Positions 12,339 to 24,755 of a stretch of DNA of 64,000 bases are shown one piece after another. Numbering within the stretch: the first letter of the stretch is position 1; every line of letters begins with the position of its first letter. The notes under the pieces were generated by a model. The model was not told the origin of the DNA. It worked only from the letters and a program-made list of their open reading frames with translations, and did not search any database. Where the stretch lies: assembly GCA_019916065.1 (NCBI GenBank), contig CM034238.1, forward strand, positions 33,303,176-33,367,175. The letters run 5' to 3'. This DNA is from Vitellaria paradoxa. Lineage: Eukaryota; Streptophyta; Magnoliopsida; Ericales; Sapotaceae. The translations under genes and the position numbers were made by a program.

Positions 12339-15336
12339 GGATTGGTATTAGAGCTTAGGTTAAAATATCTAGGGAACAGTGGGAGTTTGGCATTACATGT
12401 TGTATGCTTATGTGCTATAATCAATATTTAATTATTTTTAAAATAGACTTACTGGTATTTTGGGGTATTCTTGGTAGTAAAAGTGGTCGGAACTAGAAAT
12501 GTCACTAAAACAATGACCCTGTTGATAAAGGACATGAAAACTTTTTTTTTTTTTTTGGTAATTGACATGGAAACTTAAGAAATATCATTACCTGATGGTA
12601 AATAAAGTTGATGTGTGGGCAGGTGATATAACCGATGATGGTCTATTGGGCTTAGATATAAGTTTTGAAAGATATTTTGGTGATAATTCTGACATCAAGA
12701 ACGATGGTTAGATATGGTTATGACTATAATAAAAAAAATTTTAAATTTGTGGTTTAAAATGCTTATAAAGCCTAAGTTAATGATTTAAGAATTTATTGAG
12801 ATTGTATTTTATTGTTGAGTGATGTATAATTATGGAATGAGTTTAAAGTAGTAATGATAATGGTAGATATTTAAATTTTGAAATGGATGAGTTACCAACT
12901 TGATAAGTGGTGATTGATCGTTACTAAGTGATGATTGTTCATCTGATGATACTGTAGTTCAAATTCAAAAAGAGGGAATAGTAATGTTTCATTTGCTACT
13001 AATGATATTAAGTGCATTGATAAACATTGTGTTTAGATGGTCAGTTTGAGATTGAATGAGAAAGAGTCTCAATTTTGTTTTCCGGGAGTAATATGCAGAT
13101 TGTGGACGTGTTTCTTGAGGAAAAGTGGGATTAATCTACTTGGAGATAGATTAACTTTTCTTAGATTTTTTGTTAGGTGTCTCTTATATTTCTATTACAC
13201 ACATTCTGTGGTATTGGTTAAGTTTTGAAAGTTTAAAATTTAATCAAGTGGTTTGTGGTCTATAGTTTTAACTAGTATAGTATTTTATTGGTGAGTATTA
13301 GAAATTCTCATTAAAGGTTGATGGTAGTTTTAAGTAAATTAGAGATTGTTAAACTTAGAGGTAATTGAGGAGGCGTATTGGTTAATAAGTTTTGGTAATT
13401 TGACTGAATGGTTATGTATTAAGAATAATAAGTGTGGATTCGATTTTCCGAGTTAAAGTTTTGGGTTAGGTGATATATTGTTTGGTAATTTCGATGGATC
13501 CTCCAAAAGTTTTAGTTGTATTAGTTGAGTATGACTAAGGTTGTATTTGATATCTGAGCTTTGTGAGTTTAACAGGTTGCTACCACTGCCCTATTCAGAA
13601 TACCTCTCAACTGATGGGCTTATTAATTTGATTGATCTGGGAAAGAGTGAGAAATTGGTGGGGTAGAGTTAATAAGAAAATTTTATAGGCTGAGACATAG
13701 GTTACTGAAACTCTATATTGGTTATTTTTATCCATGGAAGGGGTTACTCTGGATATTATGATGAGTTACGAGAAAATTTAGATTGTGTGCTAATATATAA
13801 TGATTAGATGATGACGTAAGTCAAGGTAGTTGAAATCACATAAGGAGGATTTACCTGTGTTTGACTTAATATTAACTATAATGGTTTTGCATTGAAGCCT
13901 CAATGGGGTTAGTGGAATGGCAAAAGAGTCTGGAATGTACTCAGAACACAAGGATTCCAAAGTTATTGTTTACACAATGTGACTTGATTGTGAGGCAATA
14001 TAGTTGAATGGAGTACTAGGAAGATTTGGTTTTAAAATCTCTAATCTTATTCGGGTAAGGCCATTATAATGGTCGACGCTTTAAGTAAGAGGTCAAGCAA
14101 TTTGATTGTTGTTAGGGTTCTTTCAATGAAGTTTTTGAGGAAATGTTTAAGGATTTTAAGATTCATTGGGACGAAAATTATGATAGAGAAATAAATTCAA
14201 GAATTATATTGATAATATGGCCATGAGTTATTAGGTTCCAGCCATGGAACCATTTTTACCAAAAGATGTAGTATTGTCAGTCTTTTAGCTAAATGAATAC
14301 TTGTGATTCAAGAACAAAGTGATTGTGCTTAATGTGGAAAGACTTCGGAGAAGAGAGGTCTGTGAGTTTTATCATTCAAGATGAAGGATAAGATATTGGG
14401 GATGTGTATTAGGTATCATTTACCAAGAATTGTAAATTATTTAACAAGTTGAAAGGATCGTGGGTATTTTCAAAGATTAATTTCAGGTATGGATACCACC
14501 AATTAAGGGTAAGGCAGGAGGATATTTTTGAGATGGCATTCTAAGAGTTTCTAGTATTGCCATTTAAGTTGACTAATGCCCCAACAGTATTCATGAATTT
14601 GATGAGTAAAGTGTTAATGATTATCTACAGAAGTTGTAGAAATGTGTATGTTCTTAAGTTACTTGTATATTACACACTTGCTAGATTTTTGATTGATAAA
14701 GGGTTATTTGCTGAAGTATGGGATGAATTTCACAGGGTATGTATCTATTTGTGTGTATATATATATATAAGTGTGTATAATTGAAATAAGGAAGATGGTA
14801 TTGAATAGTATGTCGAGAAGTTTCATGTTCTTTGTTGTTTATAAACTATGCTGGAACTTATATTGATAATGATACATGCTTTGGTAAGTTGAAACATTGG
14901 TTTACTAACTGGTTTATGGTGCGTAAGTATATATACAGGAATTTCAAGCTAGGTGAAGGAGAGGACTGCTAATGGAAAAGATTATTTGGGTTTAGTTTCA
15001 TAAAATTTAAAATTTACTTTGGTAAGTAAATCTAGTTATAGTTGGGAGTAGGAAAGAATATGAATATCTAAGAGGAGAAGGATTTTGAAATGGAATAAAG
15101 GCCTTGAGACCTAGATTTCTTTTATTGTTTGGGGTTGTGGTTGGAGTACTGTTACCCGGTTGCACGAGGCCTGATTATTATTAATTATTCTTAGTTTATT
15201 AATAAAATTATTATTATATATTATGAATGTTTGCTCTAAGATGGTTGTGCAGCTCTGGCTAGAGTAATGAATATTTTAGTACATAGTGTATAACTCATTC
15301 ACTCACTTTATGGATCCCAAAACTTGGGGTATGACA
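10826..15336 (+). mobile_element. Degenerate Ty3/gypsy-type LTR retroelement
   Basis: Begins TGTAATAACC and ends GTATGACA, flanked by exact 5-bp repeats GCTTA (10821-10825 and 15337-15341). The 5' LTR is about 10826-12338, followed by a primer-binding site TGGTATTAGAGC (12343-12354) similar to the Met-tRNA type. The last 240 bases (15098-15336) repeat 12102-12338 (AAAGGCCTTGAGA...); the rest of the 3' LTR is missing or unrecognisable. The internal part holds decayed pol: an RNase H end (about 13940-14100, MVDALSKRSSN) and reverse transcriptase (14440-14620, [16 protein letters not shown], then LPFKLTNAPTVFMNLM). All frames are broken by stops. A (GA)n run lies at 11034-11056. Confidence 0.8.
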
Positions 15337-15723
15337 GCTTAATGTAAATTATTTGCTGTGATATTTTTTGAAACTACTAACATTACGGATGCCATTACAG
15401 CTTCCAAGCTTACAACTACTTCTCGAAATAATTTCACCACCTAGCATAAGATCCTTTTAGGCTTTAAAATATTGGGGATGAGTGTTGGATTCCTACGTGC
15501 TTGGTTGAACAAGCTCAAGGGCCTTATATTTGAGTCCAAAAATGTTTTGGAATCGAAAATGGTTAAAAGAGTTCGAGCAGAAGAGGACATGGGAATTCTT
15601 GAAGCCATGGTTTTGCAGGTGAAAGAGGTAATAGAGAAATTGGATGTTGATATTGAAGGCTTGAAGACAAGCAGAAATACATTAAATGTCAAATTCTAGG
15701 AACAAGCTAATGCTCCATGGTGA

Positions 15724-16150
15724 AATAGATCAGTATTTTTTTTTTGGAGCAACATGTAATGTAATTCAATGCTGTATTTTTTTTTTTTTTGGTCAGTATT
15801 TTAATATCAGCAAGATAGCTACAACTTTTAGGATGTGTTCGAAGGAGTTGTGGAAGGAAAAGAAAAAGAGGAAAATAGCAGAAAAGTAAAATAATATGTA
15901 CGACCTGGTTAAGAAAATGATCATGTATAAGTAATTTTATTTCTCTCCCTTTTTTTCCACAAATTTTTGTATTTTTTTTTTCTTCCACAAATTTTTGTTT
16001 CAAACACACCTTGATTGAGGATTTATGAGGAAAAAAAAAAAGAAAACAAAACAAAAAAGAAAAAGAAATATAAAATAAAAAAATGCATGTGTAGGCATGC
16101 AAAATTTTAGCCATTACAAATTGCCAAGTATCCAATTGAAAGAGCAATCT
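15724..16150. other. Former 3' flank of the B3 pseudogene
   Basis: Poly-A/T tracts and no recognisable coding sequence; probably the old 3' UTR and downstream DNA of the pseudogene. Confidence 0.4.
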
Positions 16151-17015
16151 TATATCGACATGTGTTATAAATTTATGTATATGATAAATATTTAAGAAAA
16201 TAAATATTATCTTTGAATTAAATTTAATTTACCTTGAGATAAATATTAATTTTATCTTTAGGTAAGTGTTGATAAGGAAAAAAATCGTTATCCCTTTATA
16301 AAATAAAAGAGATAAAGATAATTACCAATGAAATTGAAAACCATCATGACTCTCCATTGCTCTGCTATAAATAGGGGTCCTATCCTTCAATTTAAAGTCT
16401 ACAAATTTCAAGTTCTGAACGAGTACAAGTCTACAAATTTCAAATTTCAAGTTCTAAATGAGTACAAGTCTACAAATTTCAAGCTTTGAAGAAATTAAAC
16501 TCTCAAATCTCAAGATCAACTTGTCAAGCTTTCAAGTCAAAGCCAAATCTAGCATTCAACTTGTCAAGCTTGAGAGTTAAAGCCAAATCTAACATTCTTG
16601 AGATCAAGCTATCAAGCCTTCAAGTCAAAGCCAAAGCTAAAGCCAACATTTCTGAGATCAAGCGGCCAAGCCCTTAAGTTAAAGTTTAAATCTATAATCT
16701 TAAGATTAAGCTACAAATCCCTCAAGTTAAAGTTTAACTCTACTAATCTTGAGATCAAGTTGCCAAAATCTCAAATTGAAATTCCAGGAAGCAAATCTTG
16801 AAATCAATTGTTAAACCTTTAAGTAAAAGTTCAAGTTTGCAAAATCTCAAGATCAAGTGACACCCTACAAATCTTGAAATCAAACTAACAAACCCTCAAG
16901 TGAAACTTTGAATTAGCAAATCTTGATATTAAGCTGCCAACTCCTCAAGTCAAAATTAAATCTACAAAACATTCAAGAGAAGAATAAGATGATTTTATTT
17001 TGTTCAGGTACTCAA
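16151..17015 (+). repeat. LTR-like segment with degenerate CAAGTCAAAG tandem repeats
   Basis: AT-rich left part, then a TATA-like CTATAAATAGGGG at 16366-16378. 16390-16990 is about ten or more degenerate copies of a 50-65-bp unit built on TCTTGAGATCAAGC...CCTCAAGTCAAAG. A TATA box followed by such repeats is typical of some plant LTRs, but neither a second LTR nor a target duplication is visible. The open frames at 16486-16801 are by-products of the repeat. Confidence 0.45.
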
Positions 17016-17719
17016 CTCCTTCAAATTAGATAAATAAAATTTGTTACATATTCTCTATCTTAACTTTTAGATAAGAAAATTTGCATATAGAGCATGTTTT
17101 TATTTGAATGGAATAGAAAATATAATCAAATCTCATTACTTTTCCCATTTGTATTTTATCACAAATTAAACTTTAAGATTTCATTTGTATTTATTAATTT
17201 GAAATTAAGGGATTTGGTAATAATTACGTAAGGAGAATGATTCAGATATAATTTACATAGTGATTTGATCATGAATTCGAGTAGCTTAAAATGATATATT
17301 TGAAATTATAACAAAAAAATATTTAAAATTCTTTATATAATAGTATTTTCATTATTTTAGGTGGTGGCTTTGAAATAACAAAAAAATAGTTATTTAAAAT
17401 CTTTTATAAAATAGTGGTTTCAACATTTTAGATAGTGGCATGATTATTTTAGTAATATTTATCTATTACTTTGGTACTATATAACTTAACTCTCAATTTT
17501 TTATATTTTAATACAATTTAATTTCAAATTCATTGATTTAAAATTTTTAATCATCCAAACAAAGCTTAGGAGTAATCTTGAATTTCTATACATTTATTTC
17601 TTAGCAAAATTTTGATTCAAACACAACCTTAAAGAAATTTAAAGCATTAATTGAAATTTCCATAGGCATTTATTATTAGTGGAATACAGATCAATAATTA
17701 AGTTAAGTAATTTAGGGTT
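17016..17719. other. AT-rich intergenic, nothing recognised
   Basis: No coding or structured features seen. Confidence 0.4.
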
Positions 17720-17963
17720 TTAGGAGGCTGCAGTGAAAAAATTTACTGTACGGGCTGCAGTGGAAAATAAAGGATTGAGATTTGTTTGTATTTAATCAAA
17801 TAGTTCTGATTTATTTTAATTAAAATTATTTTCAAAATAAAAATAAAAATTTTAAAAATCTAATTAGAGTACAATTAATATGGAATGTCAAAGATCACAT
17901 GTCATTAAGGTACAAACAAATCTTAGCCGTTCATTTCTCCACTATAGGCCTGCAGCTCCTTGG
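17720..17963. mobile_element. MITE candidate with GGCTGCAG ends
   Basis: GGCTGCAGTGGAAAATAAAGG...GATTTGTTTGTA (17752-17793) pairs with the reverse complement of 17910-17960 (GTACAAACAAATC...CCACTATAGGCCTGCAG). The centre is AT-rich and non-coding. The flanks share AATAATTAAGTTA(A/T)GTAAT at 17692 and 17981, which may be an older duplication. Confidence 0.45.
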
Positions 17964-19880
17964 AACCCAATAATTTAGATTAATAATTAAGTTATGTAAT
18001 CTCCTTATTCTATTTATATAGGTTTTATTATGACCCACCTTATGAATGAATGAAATCATACCATTGTAATTATGCATTTTGAAATTTTGTGCCAATGATT
18101 CAAACAATCTCAAATGCACATTCAAGGGATCCAATCAAGCAACAAATGTTACAAATGCAAAAAATGTGAAGAGGCAAGGCATACAGAATTAAAAAGAAAA
18201 AACTTAAAAGAATAAGAAAATAAAAATTAGGGTTTACAACAAAACAAAAAAAGCTGTTCACTATATAATTCTGGTTGACAAAACCTCTTTTCGATAGTAA
18301 CAAAATCACACTCATAACCCTATCGTACATACATCTTGTTAACGCCCTTACGACTCGCCAATTTCAAGGGATGAACACCACAAATTGAAACAGTGGTACG
18401 GTCTTCTAAAAGATGTATTCTTATTATTTAGGTAAATAAGATAAATATCAATGAAACACTCAATATGTATGATATTTTTTTCTCTAAAATGGATACACGA
18501 CATTACAAGAGTAGGTCATATACGTAGAACTCAAATATAGTCCATCTTAGATAAGATTTGGGTATGACTCTCATAATTTCTTAGTTCCTTGAATAATAAA
18601 AATTATAGTTTCCTAAATTAATTCTAGTTGTCTTGCACGTTAAAATAATTTTCAGATTGATTCTAGCTTGATTTAGAATTTAGAACTCCAAAGCACTTTA
18701 CAACATTTGAAAAACTTGATATTCACTATAATGAAACATTCAGAGAATTTCTCTCAGTGATTTCCAATGATTCCTGACAGGATCTACTGACTTATCAAGT
18801 GACGTCGAAAAAATATAGGGCATGAAAATTGGGTTGAAACCTAACCAAACCACCACCAAATGACTAGCTTGTTAGAGCGTTTGGATAAAAGTGGCTTACG
18901 TTACTCATTTTTCTTATGTGGCATCCTCGTAATTTGTTTACTTGATTTATATATCTTCAATACTTGAACCTATTCAAACCTATATACTTGACATCTTAAT
19001 CAAATGTTTAGAAATACAAGTTTGTATCTAATATTTTGTGCATTAATTTGCTAATTAAAAATTTAAACTTAACATATACAAATTCTTATTAATTTCTTTT
19101 ACTCATCATCACGTAAAAAAGTTAATTAATCAGTTGGGTGTGCTAAATTAGTTGAGTTTATAGTGTCTCTTGAGATATCACAAGTTTGAAATTCTATAGG
19201 TGTAATAAAAGTTGGTAAAACAGACTTCTTAGAACTATGGAACCATAACAAGTATTTTGGTGTAGATGGTACCACCCACCACTGTTCAATCTGTAACTTT
19301 TTGCCTTACATGTTGGGAGGTCATACCAACACAGTCAAATTCCCTGTTAAGGTGGATTGGCGGGAAACTCTCTGGTTATTTAGTCTCTACATAAAATTTC
19401 TTTTGGGCCAAAAGGCTCGAACCACCCGACATTTTTCCTTTCATGAGATTGGACAGATATATATATTATATTGGCAGACTTATATGAAACCCATTCAAGA
19501 GGTCTACTAGCCTGCAAATGACACTAAAAAATTCGATTCTTTTTCAACTTATTGATAGAAAATTTATAGTACTAGGTATAACCCGTGCCAATGGCACAAA
19601 AGCATAATTTAACTTGTAGATAACTCAAATTTAATTTTATAATTAAAATGAATTTTTAATGCATCAATATTTTTTGCATGGCATCCCCTCTTGTCTCAGG
19701 AAAAGAAAGAATGCCATTCTGCCCAGCATTTGTCTCTCCTCACGTCACGTACACAATAATCAAATCAACAAAATAAATCAAATAAATATTATTTTTTAAG
19801 TACAATCAAATTAAATTTTAAATCTTATTTTTTAAAACTTAGTTAACTTTGTTTAATATTTATTCATATAAAAAATATTT
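17964..19880. other. Intergenic, nothing recognised
   Basis: Short open frames on both strands are AT-rich and unrecognisable. ATAACCCGTGCCAATGGCAC at 19577-19596 is a GC-rich palindrome-like motif of a kind often seen at ends of old plant repeats; 21733-21753 has a related CCCGTGCTTTGG. Confidence 0.4.
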
Positions 19881-21240
19881 TAAAAACATATATAAAAAAA
19901 TCTAAAATGGAGAGAAAAATAAGAGTATATTTTTATGTAAAGTGACCGAAAAATAATTAAGGTGGAGAGGAAAAAATAATTTTGACCAATAAATAAATTT
20001 AGCAGTTAAAAATATACAAATTTAAATTATTTAAAGTTAATTATTATTTATTATATAATAAATTAATTATTCTAATTTGTATGTATTTAAAAAAATTAGT
20101 TTTCTAATGGTGTTATTATGTTGTTAATGAAGTTCATTCCATGTTGCTACTTAATTAGTATATTTTTTTAAAATATTTGACCACGGTTGAAAATTGAGAG
20201 AGCGTAAAATATATGATGAAAAAATAAATAATATAAAATATGGTAAACTGTTATTTATAAAATTCAAATAGATTTCAGATGTTTAATTTATCAAAATTGT
20301 CAATTTTTACTATTATTGTTTTTCATTAAAATTTTTGTGCTATTATTGTTTTTTTCCTTAACCACACACTCGCCCTAATTTTTTTTCACTACTATAGAGA
20401 AATAACACAAATAGTATAGAAGTGAAAGTATTTAAAATTAATTATTCTTATTTTACTTACCAACAAAATTCTTATTTATTTATTTGTACTTATTTTATTA
20501 TTTATGGCCTGTTTGATTGATAAAAATTAATTAAAAATTATCAATTTTTAACTTTTTTCTTTTTTAATAAAATATTTATATCAAATCTTTTTATTTTTAC
20601 TGTATATTTTAATCAAACTTTAACCAACCAAACACTCCTTTAATTAAAATTTGTCAGGTGACCAAAAAATAATTAAAGTAGAGACGAAAAAATAATTTTG
20701 ACTAATAAATAAAAAAATAAAAATTTAAATTATTTAAAATTAATTATTATTTATTAAATAATAAATTAATTATTCCAATTTGTATGTATTTAAAAAAAAT
20801 TCAATTTTCTAATGGTGTTGGTGTTAGTATGTTGGAGAGAAAAATAAGAGTATATTTTTTTTGTAAAGTGACAAAAAATATAACTAAAGTGGGAGGAAAA
20901 AATAATCCTGACCATTAAATAACAGTTAAAAATATACCAATTCAAATTATTTAAAATTAATAGTTATTATATAGTTAATTAATTATTTCTATTTATTTTT
21001 AAAAAAATAATTTACTTTAAAAAAAACTCAACTTCTGAGCAAACCCATCCCAACTAAAGTATGTTTTAAAAAAAATCTAAATTAGAGAGAAAAATAAGAG
21101 TGTATTTTTTTTTTTTTTTTGTAAAGTGATAAAAAAACAACTAAAGTGGAAGAAAAAAATAATCCTAACCAAATTTAAATTCTTTAAAATTAATTATTCT
21201 TATTTATTTATTATATTTAATTTAAAAAATTTTAATTTAT
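19881..21240 (+). repeat. Cluster of degenerate direct repeats
   Basis: At least three units share GAGAGAAAAATAAGAGT(A/G)TAT, then GTAAAGTGA(C/T), AATAA(C/T)TAAAGTGG, AAAAAATAAT and TTTAAATTATTTAAAATTAAT. They begin near 19906, 20834 and 21077; a fourth, lacking the first motif, begins near 20655. Spacing is irregular, so this is a decayed tandem or repeatedly inserted family. No coding content. Confidence 0.65.
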
Positions 21241-23065
21241 CTTAAAAAACTTCAACTTTTCAGCAAATTCACCCCACACTCCTCGACCCCAACCCCCCCA
21301 TCCCCAGCCTTTGCCGCGTGGCCCCACCCCCATTCTCTGCCTCCCTCACTCCCCTCTCCCCCCCCAAACACACTCTCTCTCTCTCCAGAGCTGTGGCCCC
21401 CACATCCCTCCCATTTGACACATACATAAATGTCACATCTAAAATATGAGCTCCCTTATATAATAGATTTTGCAATCACTGTCCACTCTCAATTGCTTCC
21501 ATGATTAGAAATCCTGGGTTGCTTTTTTGTTGTTTTTAGAAGTTCTCACGTTGCATCTAACTGAGACTGAAGTAAATACTATTAGACACTGGATGTATGA
21601 ATTATTTTATATAAATATTTTAATTTCATTTATAATACATAATAAATATTTTTATTTTTTATGTTTTATTTTTTAAATATTTTACTTTATCTTGAGCTGA
21701 TTAAACATGTTTTGCATTATATATAATTAATAGAATGCCCGTGCTTTGGTGCAAGTTTTTGCAATATATTCAAGTTTATGGTGAATGAAAAAGTAAGCAT
21801 ATGCAAAATGTAATACAAAATCTAATATAGAATATTTAATGTTTAAGATAATAAAATAAAAAATAATAAAAAAAACTTGTAATTACTTATCTAACAACAA
21901 AATAATCCACTATATATAGTCTTATCAAAACAATATATATATATATATATATATATGGCACATGTTAATAATCCAAATAAAAAATAAAATACAAAAACTA
22001 AAGGAACATTATTGGACCGCCAATAGTTCTTCAAATTTTAATGTAAAACAAAAAAAATATTCAAATAACTCTACTAGCAAAATGATACACCATAGACTTA
22101 TATAAAATGAAAAACAAAAAGCACTACGTGTTGATACTCAAAAATATTAATATTAATAATAATAATAACAATAATAATAAATAAATAAGTAGCACACAAA
22201 AGTGCGCATGATAGCCCGGTTACCTTGAGTATTCAAAAAAAATATGAATAAAAAAATTACACTATCTCTTAATAAATTAATGAAATATACTAATAATAAA
22301 GTAATATTTAAATTATTATATTATAGTAGATATTCTGATTTGCGCCCATACATTTAGAAACTCTTTCTTATGAGTCTGTATTTTAGAAAATCTTAACAGA
22401 TTTTGATGAAAATATTTTTTGGCTAAAATCTTTATTTATATACAGATTCAAGTTTAACCATACGAGTGCTTTAATAATAATAAGATAATCCACTAAAAAA
22501 TTATAAAAATATTCTAGACAAAAAATAAAAATATCTCAAAAAAAGACATGAATTTGGATTCTGGCAAAATCTTTCAGGTTATAGTGTAGGTATATATATT
22601 GATAAATATACTTTAATTTTTTGCAATTTTTATTCTTATGTTTTTGGTAGAAACTTAATAAATTTAAAAAAAATTTGGATAAATTTAGAAAAAGCTAGTG
22701 ATTTTGTATTTGGTGTGATTTTTTTTTTATTTAGTGAAAAAATTGAAGAAATTTAGGAGAAAATTGAAAAAAAAAAATTAGAAGTTGATATCTTGTGGAT
22801 ATTTATCAAATAGGCCCATATGTAGGGTAAAAATATTAGCAATGGTGGGCCTTAAAAAAAAAAAAGGAAAAAAAAACAAAACAAAACAAAACGTAAAGCT
22901 CTAAAACCTTTGAAAGCGCCAAAGTTATTCCGACTTTGACATAATCTAAATTCTACAGCAATAGATTTTTGTCACAACATTTTCTTACATTAAAAATTCT
23001 CACCATCCCGTGACAACTAACTATAAAATAAAAGAACTCATTAAGAAGGGAAAATGTATAATTTA
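21241..23065. other. Intergenic with C-rich patch and (AT)n
   Basis: 21270-21415 is strikingly C-rich (CCCC runs, CTCTCTCTCT) inside otherwise AT-rich DNA. An (AT)n run lies at 21931-21956. No gene recognised. Confidence 0.4.
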
Positions 23066-23355
23066 TAATTTTGTCTTTAATTAAAGATGTTATACGTAAT
23101 TATGTACTTCACTACAATTTTTTAACTCATTCGCAAAATTCAGTATATAAAAGTGTATTTATTGAAGTAGATCCCATTATTTTACATTTAAGAGTATGAG
23201 ATTTAAAAACATATCTGTCTTTAATTTAAGATATTATAGGTAATTATAAACTTCACTATAGTTTTTTCACTCATTTGCACAATTAAGTATATAAAAGTGC
23301 ATTTATTGAAGTAGATCCCATTATTATACAATTAGCAGTATGAGATTTAAAAACA
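23066..23355 (+). repeat. Two-copy tandem duplication, period about 145 bp
   Basis: GTCTTTAATTAAAGATGTTA at 23071 returns as GTCTTTAATTTAAGATATTA at 23216, and both copies contain TTTATTGAAGTAGATCCCAT and end in GTATGAGATTTAAAAACA. Identity is close to 88%. Confidence 0.8.
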
Positions 23356-23751
23356 CACACACATATATATATATAACATTGTATTTTGAAATTTTAGCAA
23401 GTTGTTTGAATTCTACTCATTCTTGAGAAGTTAAAAATTTTGACCAATAGTTACATAAATATATTACATTTTGTTCTTACTGATTGAGAATCGTTTTTGT
23501 GACTACTATTGTTTTATAATTATTGAGTACTTATCCCCCTCCCCTAAGGATGAAAAAGAACATAAAAAATTTAAGGCCATGTTAGAACTCATTAATTTAA
23601 TAAATTTATCATGAAAACTTACAAGTATAATAAATTGTAAAAATAATTCATTTATTTTATATCACTCGATGAAAATTGATTTAAGAAATGATGAAATTGT
23701 ACTTAAAAATTATTTTAAATTCCAAATTAAATTTGAAAAACTCATCTTTTA

Positions 23752-24755
23752 GGGGCCGTTTGGTAATATTATCGTTTTTCTGTCTATATTTTCTATTTTT
23801 TGTTTTCTGTTATCGTTTTTATTTTCTGAAATGAAAAATGAAACTGTGTTTAGAAATACAATTTTGTTTACAATTACTAATTTTTTATTTTTATAAAATA
23901 TTTAATTTTATTAGTTTTTAAAAATTAATTGAATTTAATAAATATATTTTATATTAATTTAATTTAATTATATTATTTATTAAAAACAATTGAATAAAAT
24001 ATAAATATTATATCATTTAATTTAGTAAATATAAAATATATTAATTATAATATAATTATATTATTTACTAAAAATAATTGAATAAAATATATTTCAAAAT
24101 AATTTAAATAATTTAATTATGATATTTATTAAAAATAATTTAACAAAGTAAAATTCATATTAAATAAATTAATTAAATTAATTTAATTTAATTATGATAT
24201 TTATTAAAAATAATTTAATAAAATATATTTAATATTATTTAAATTAATTATTAAATTAAATTAAATAATTTAATAAAATATATTTATATTAATTAAATTA
24301 TTTATTAAATTAATATATTATATTTTATTATTTACTAAAATAATTTCATAATATATATTTCTTAGTAATTAAATTAACTAACTTAATTTAATTATTTATT
24401 AGAAATAAATTAATAATAGATATTACATATTAATTTAATTAATTTAATTTAGTCATATTATTTATTAAAAATAATTTTAGTTTAATAAAATATTTGAATA
24501 AAATAATTTATTTTAATATGATATAACAAAAATAAATATAGTATTAAAATTGACAAAATATTTGCAACAGAAAAAGAAAACAGACGGAAAACACATTTTT
24601 CTGTTTACGTTTTTCTGTTTAAGTTTTTATTTTTTTGGAAACAAAAAAAAAAAACGTAAACAGATTTAATAAATATGTTTCTGTTGTTAGTTTGCAAAAT
24701 TTTGAAAAAATAAACAAAAAAACAGAAAACAAAAACGTTACTAAATGGAACCATT
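23752..24755. mobile_element. AT-rich foldback element, family with GGCCGTTTGGTAA ends (copy A)
   Basis: Left end GGGGCCGTTTGGTAAT; right end ...AAAACGTTACTAAATGGAACC is its rough complement. CTGTTTACGTTTTTCTGTTTAAG at 24600 mirrors AT-rich sequence near the left end, and the core is runs of TTAATTATATTATTTATTAAAA. Related copies lie at 48133-49175 and 54840-55815. Target repeats could not be identified. Confidence 0.6.

Larger units (their letters stand above)
9746..15723 (+). pseudogene. B3-domain protein pseudogene (Os01g0234100 type), C-terminal exons split by two insertions
   Basis: Three pieces read as one coding track when the inserted elements and one copy of each target duplication are ignored. 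9746-9902 reads ...KSIENFTFLVDGLIINSE and later NQEAFLHDYL. 10813-10825 continues the frame. 15342-15723 reads ETTNITDAITASKL, then FKILGMSVGFLRAWLNKL, a coiled coil (RAEEDMGILEAMVLQVKEVIEKL) and a final EQANAPW. This is the conserved C-terminal region of Os01g0234100-type B3 proteins, which usually ends EEANAPW. Damage: stop codons in place of an expected Trp (TAG 15437-15439) and Gln (TAG 15697-15699), a stop near 9838 and a frameshift near 15355-15365. No B3 DNA-binding domain was found upstream. The intact paralog starts at 26217 on the same strand. Confidence 0.8.

Noticed and set aside
15472..15699. Stand-alone small coiled-coil gene
   Set aside because: The frame is the end of the B3 pseudogene: homologous codons continue upstream and, past an in-frame stop, downstream to NAPW.
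16390..16990. Regular repeats resembling a CRISPR-like array or a repeat protein gene
   Set aside because: Units are degenerate, have no unique spacers, and the open frames are short and shift between units; plant LTR-like context.
17731..17960. tRNA-like or riboswitch-like GCTGCAG structure
   Set aside because: The paired ends are explained by a MITE inverted repeat; no cloverleaf or conserved RNA motifs seen.
21269..21475. Reverse-strand open frame
   Set aside because: Produced by the C-rich patch; no family resemblance.
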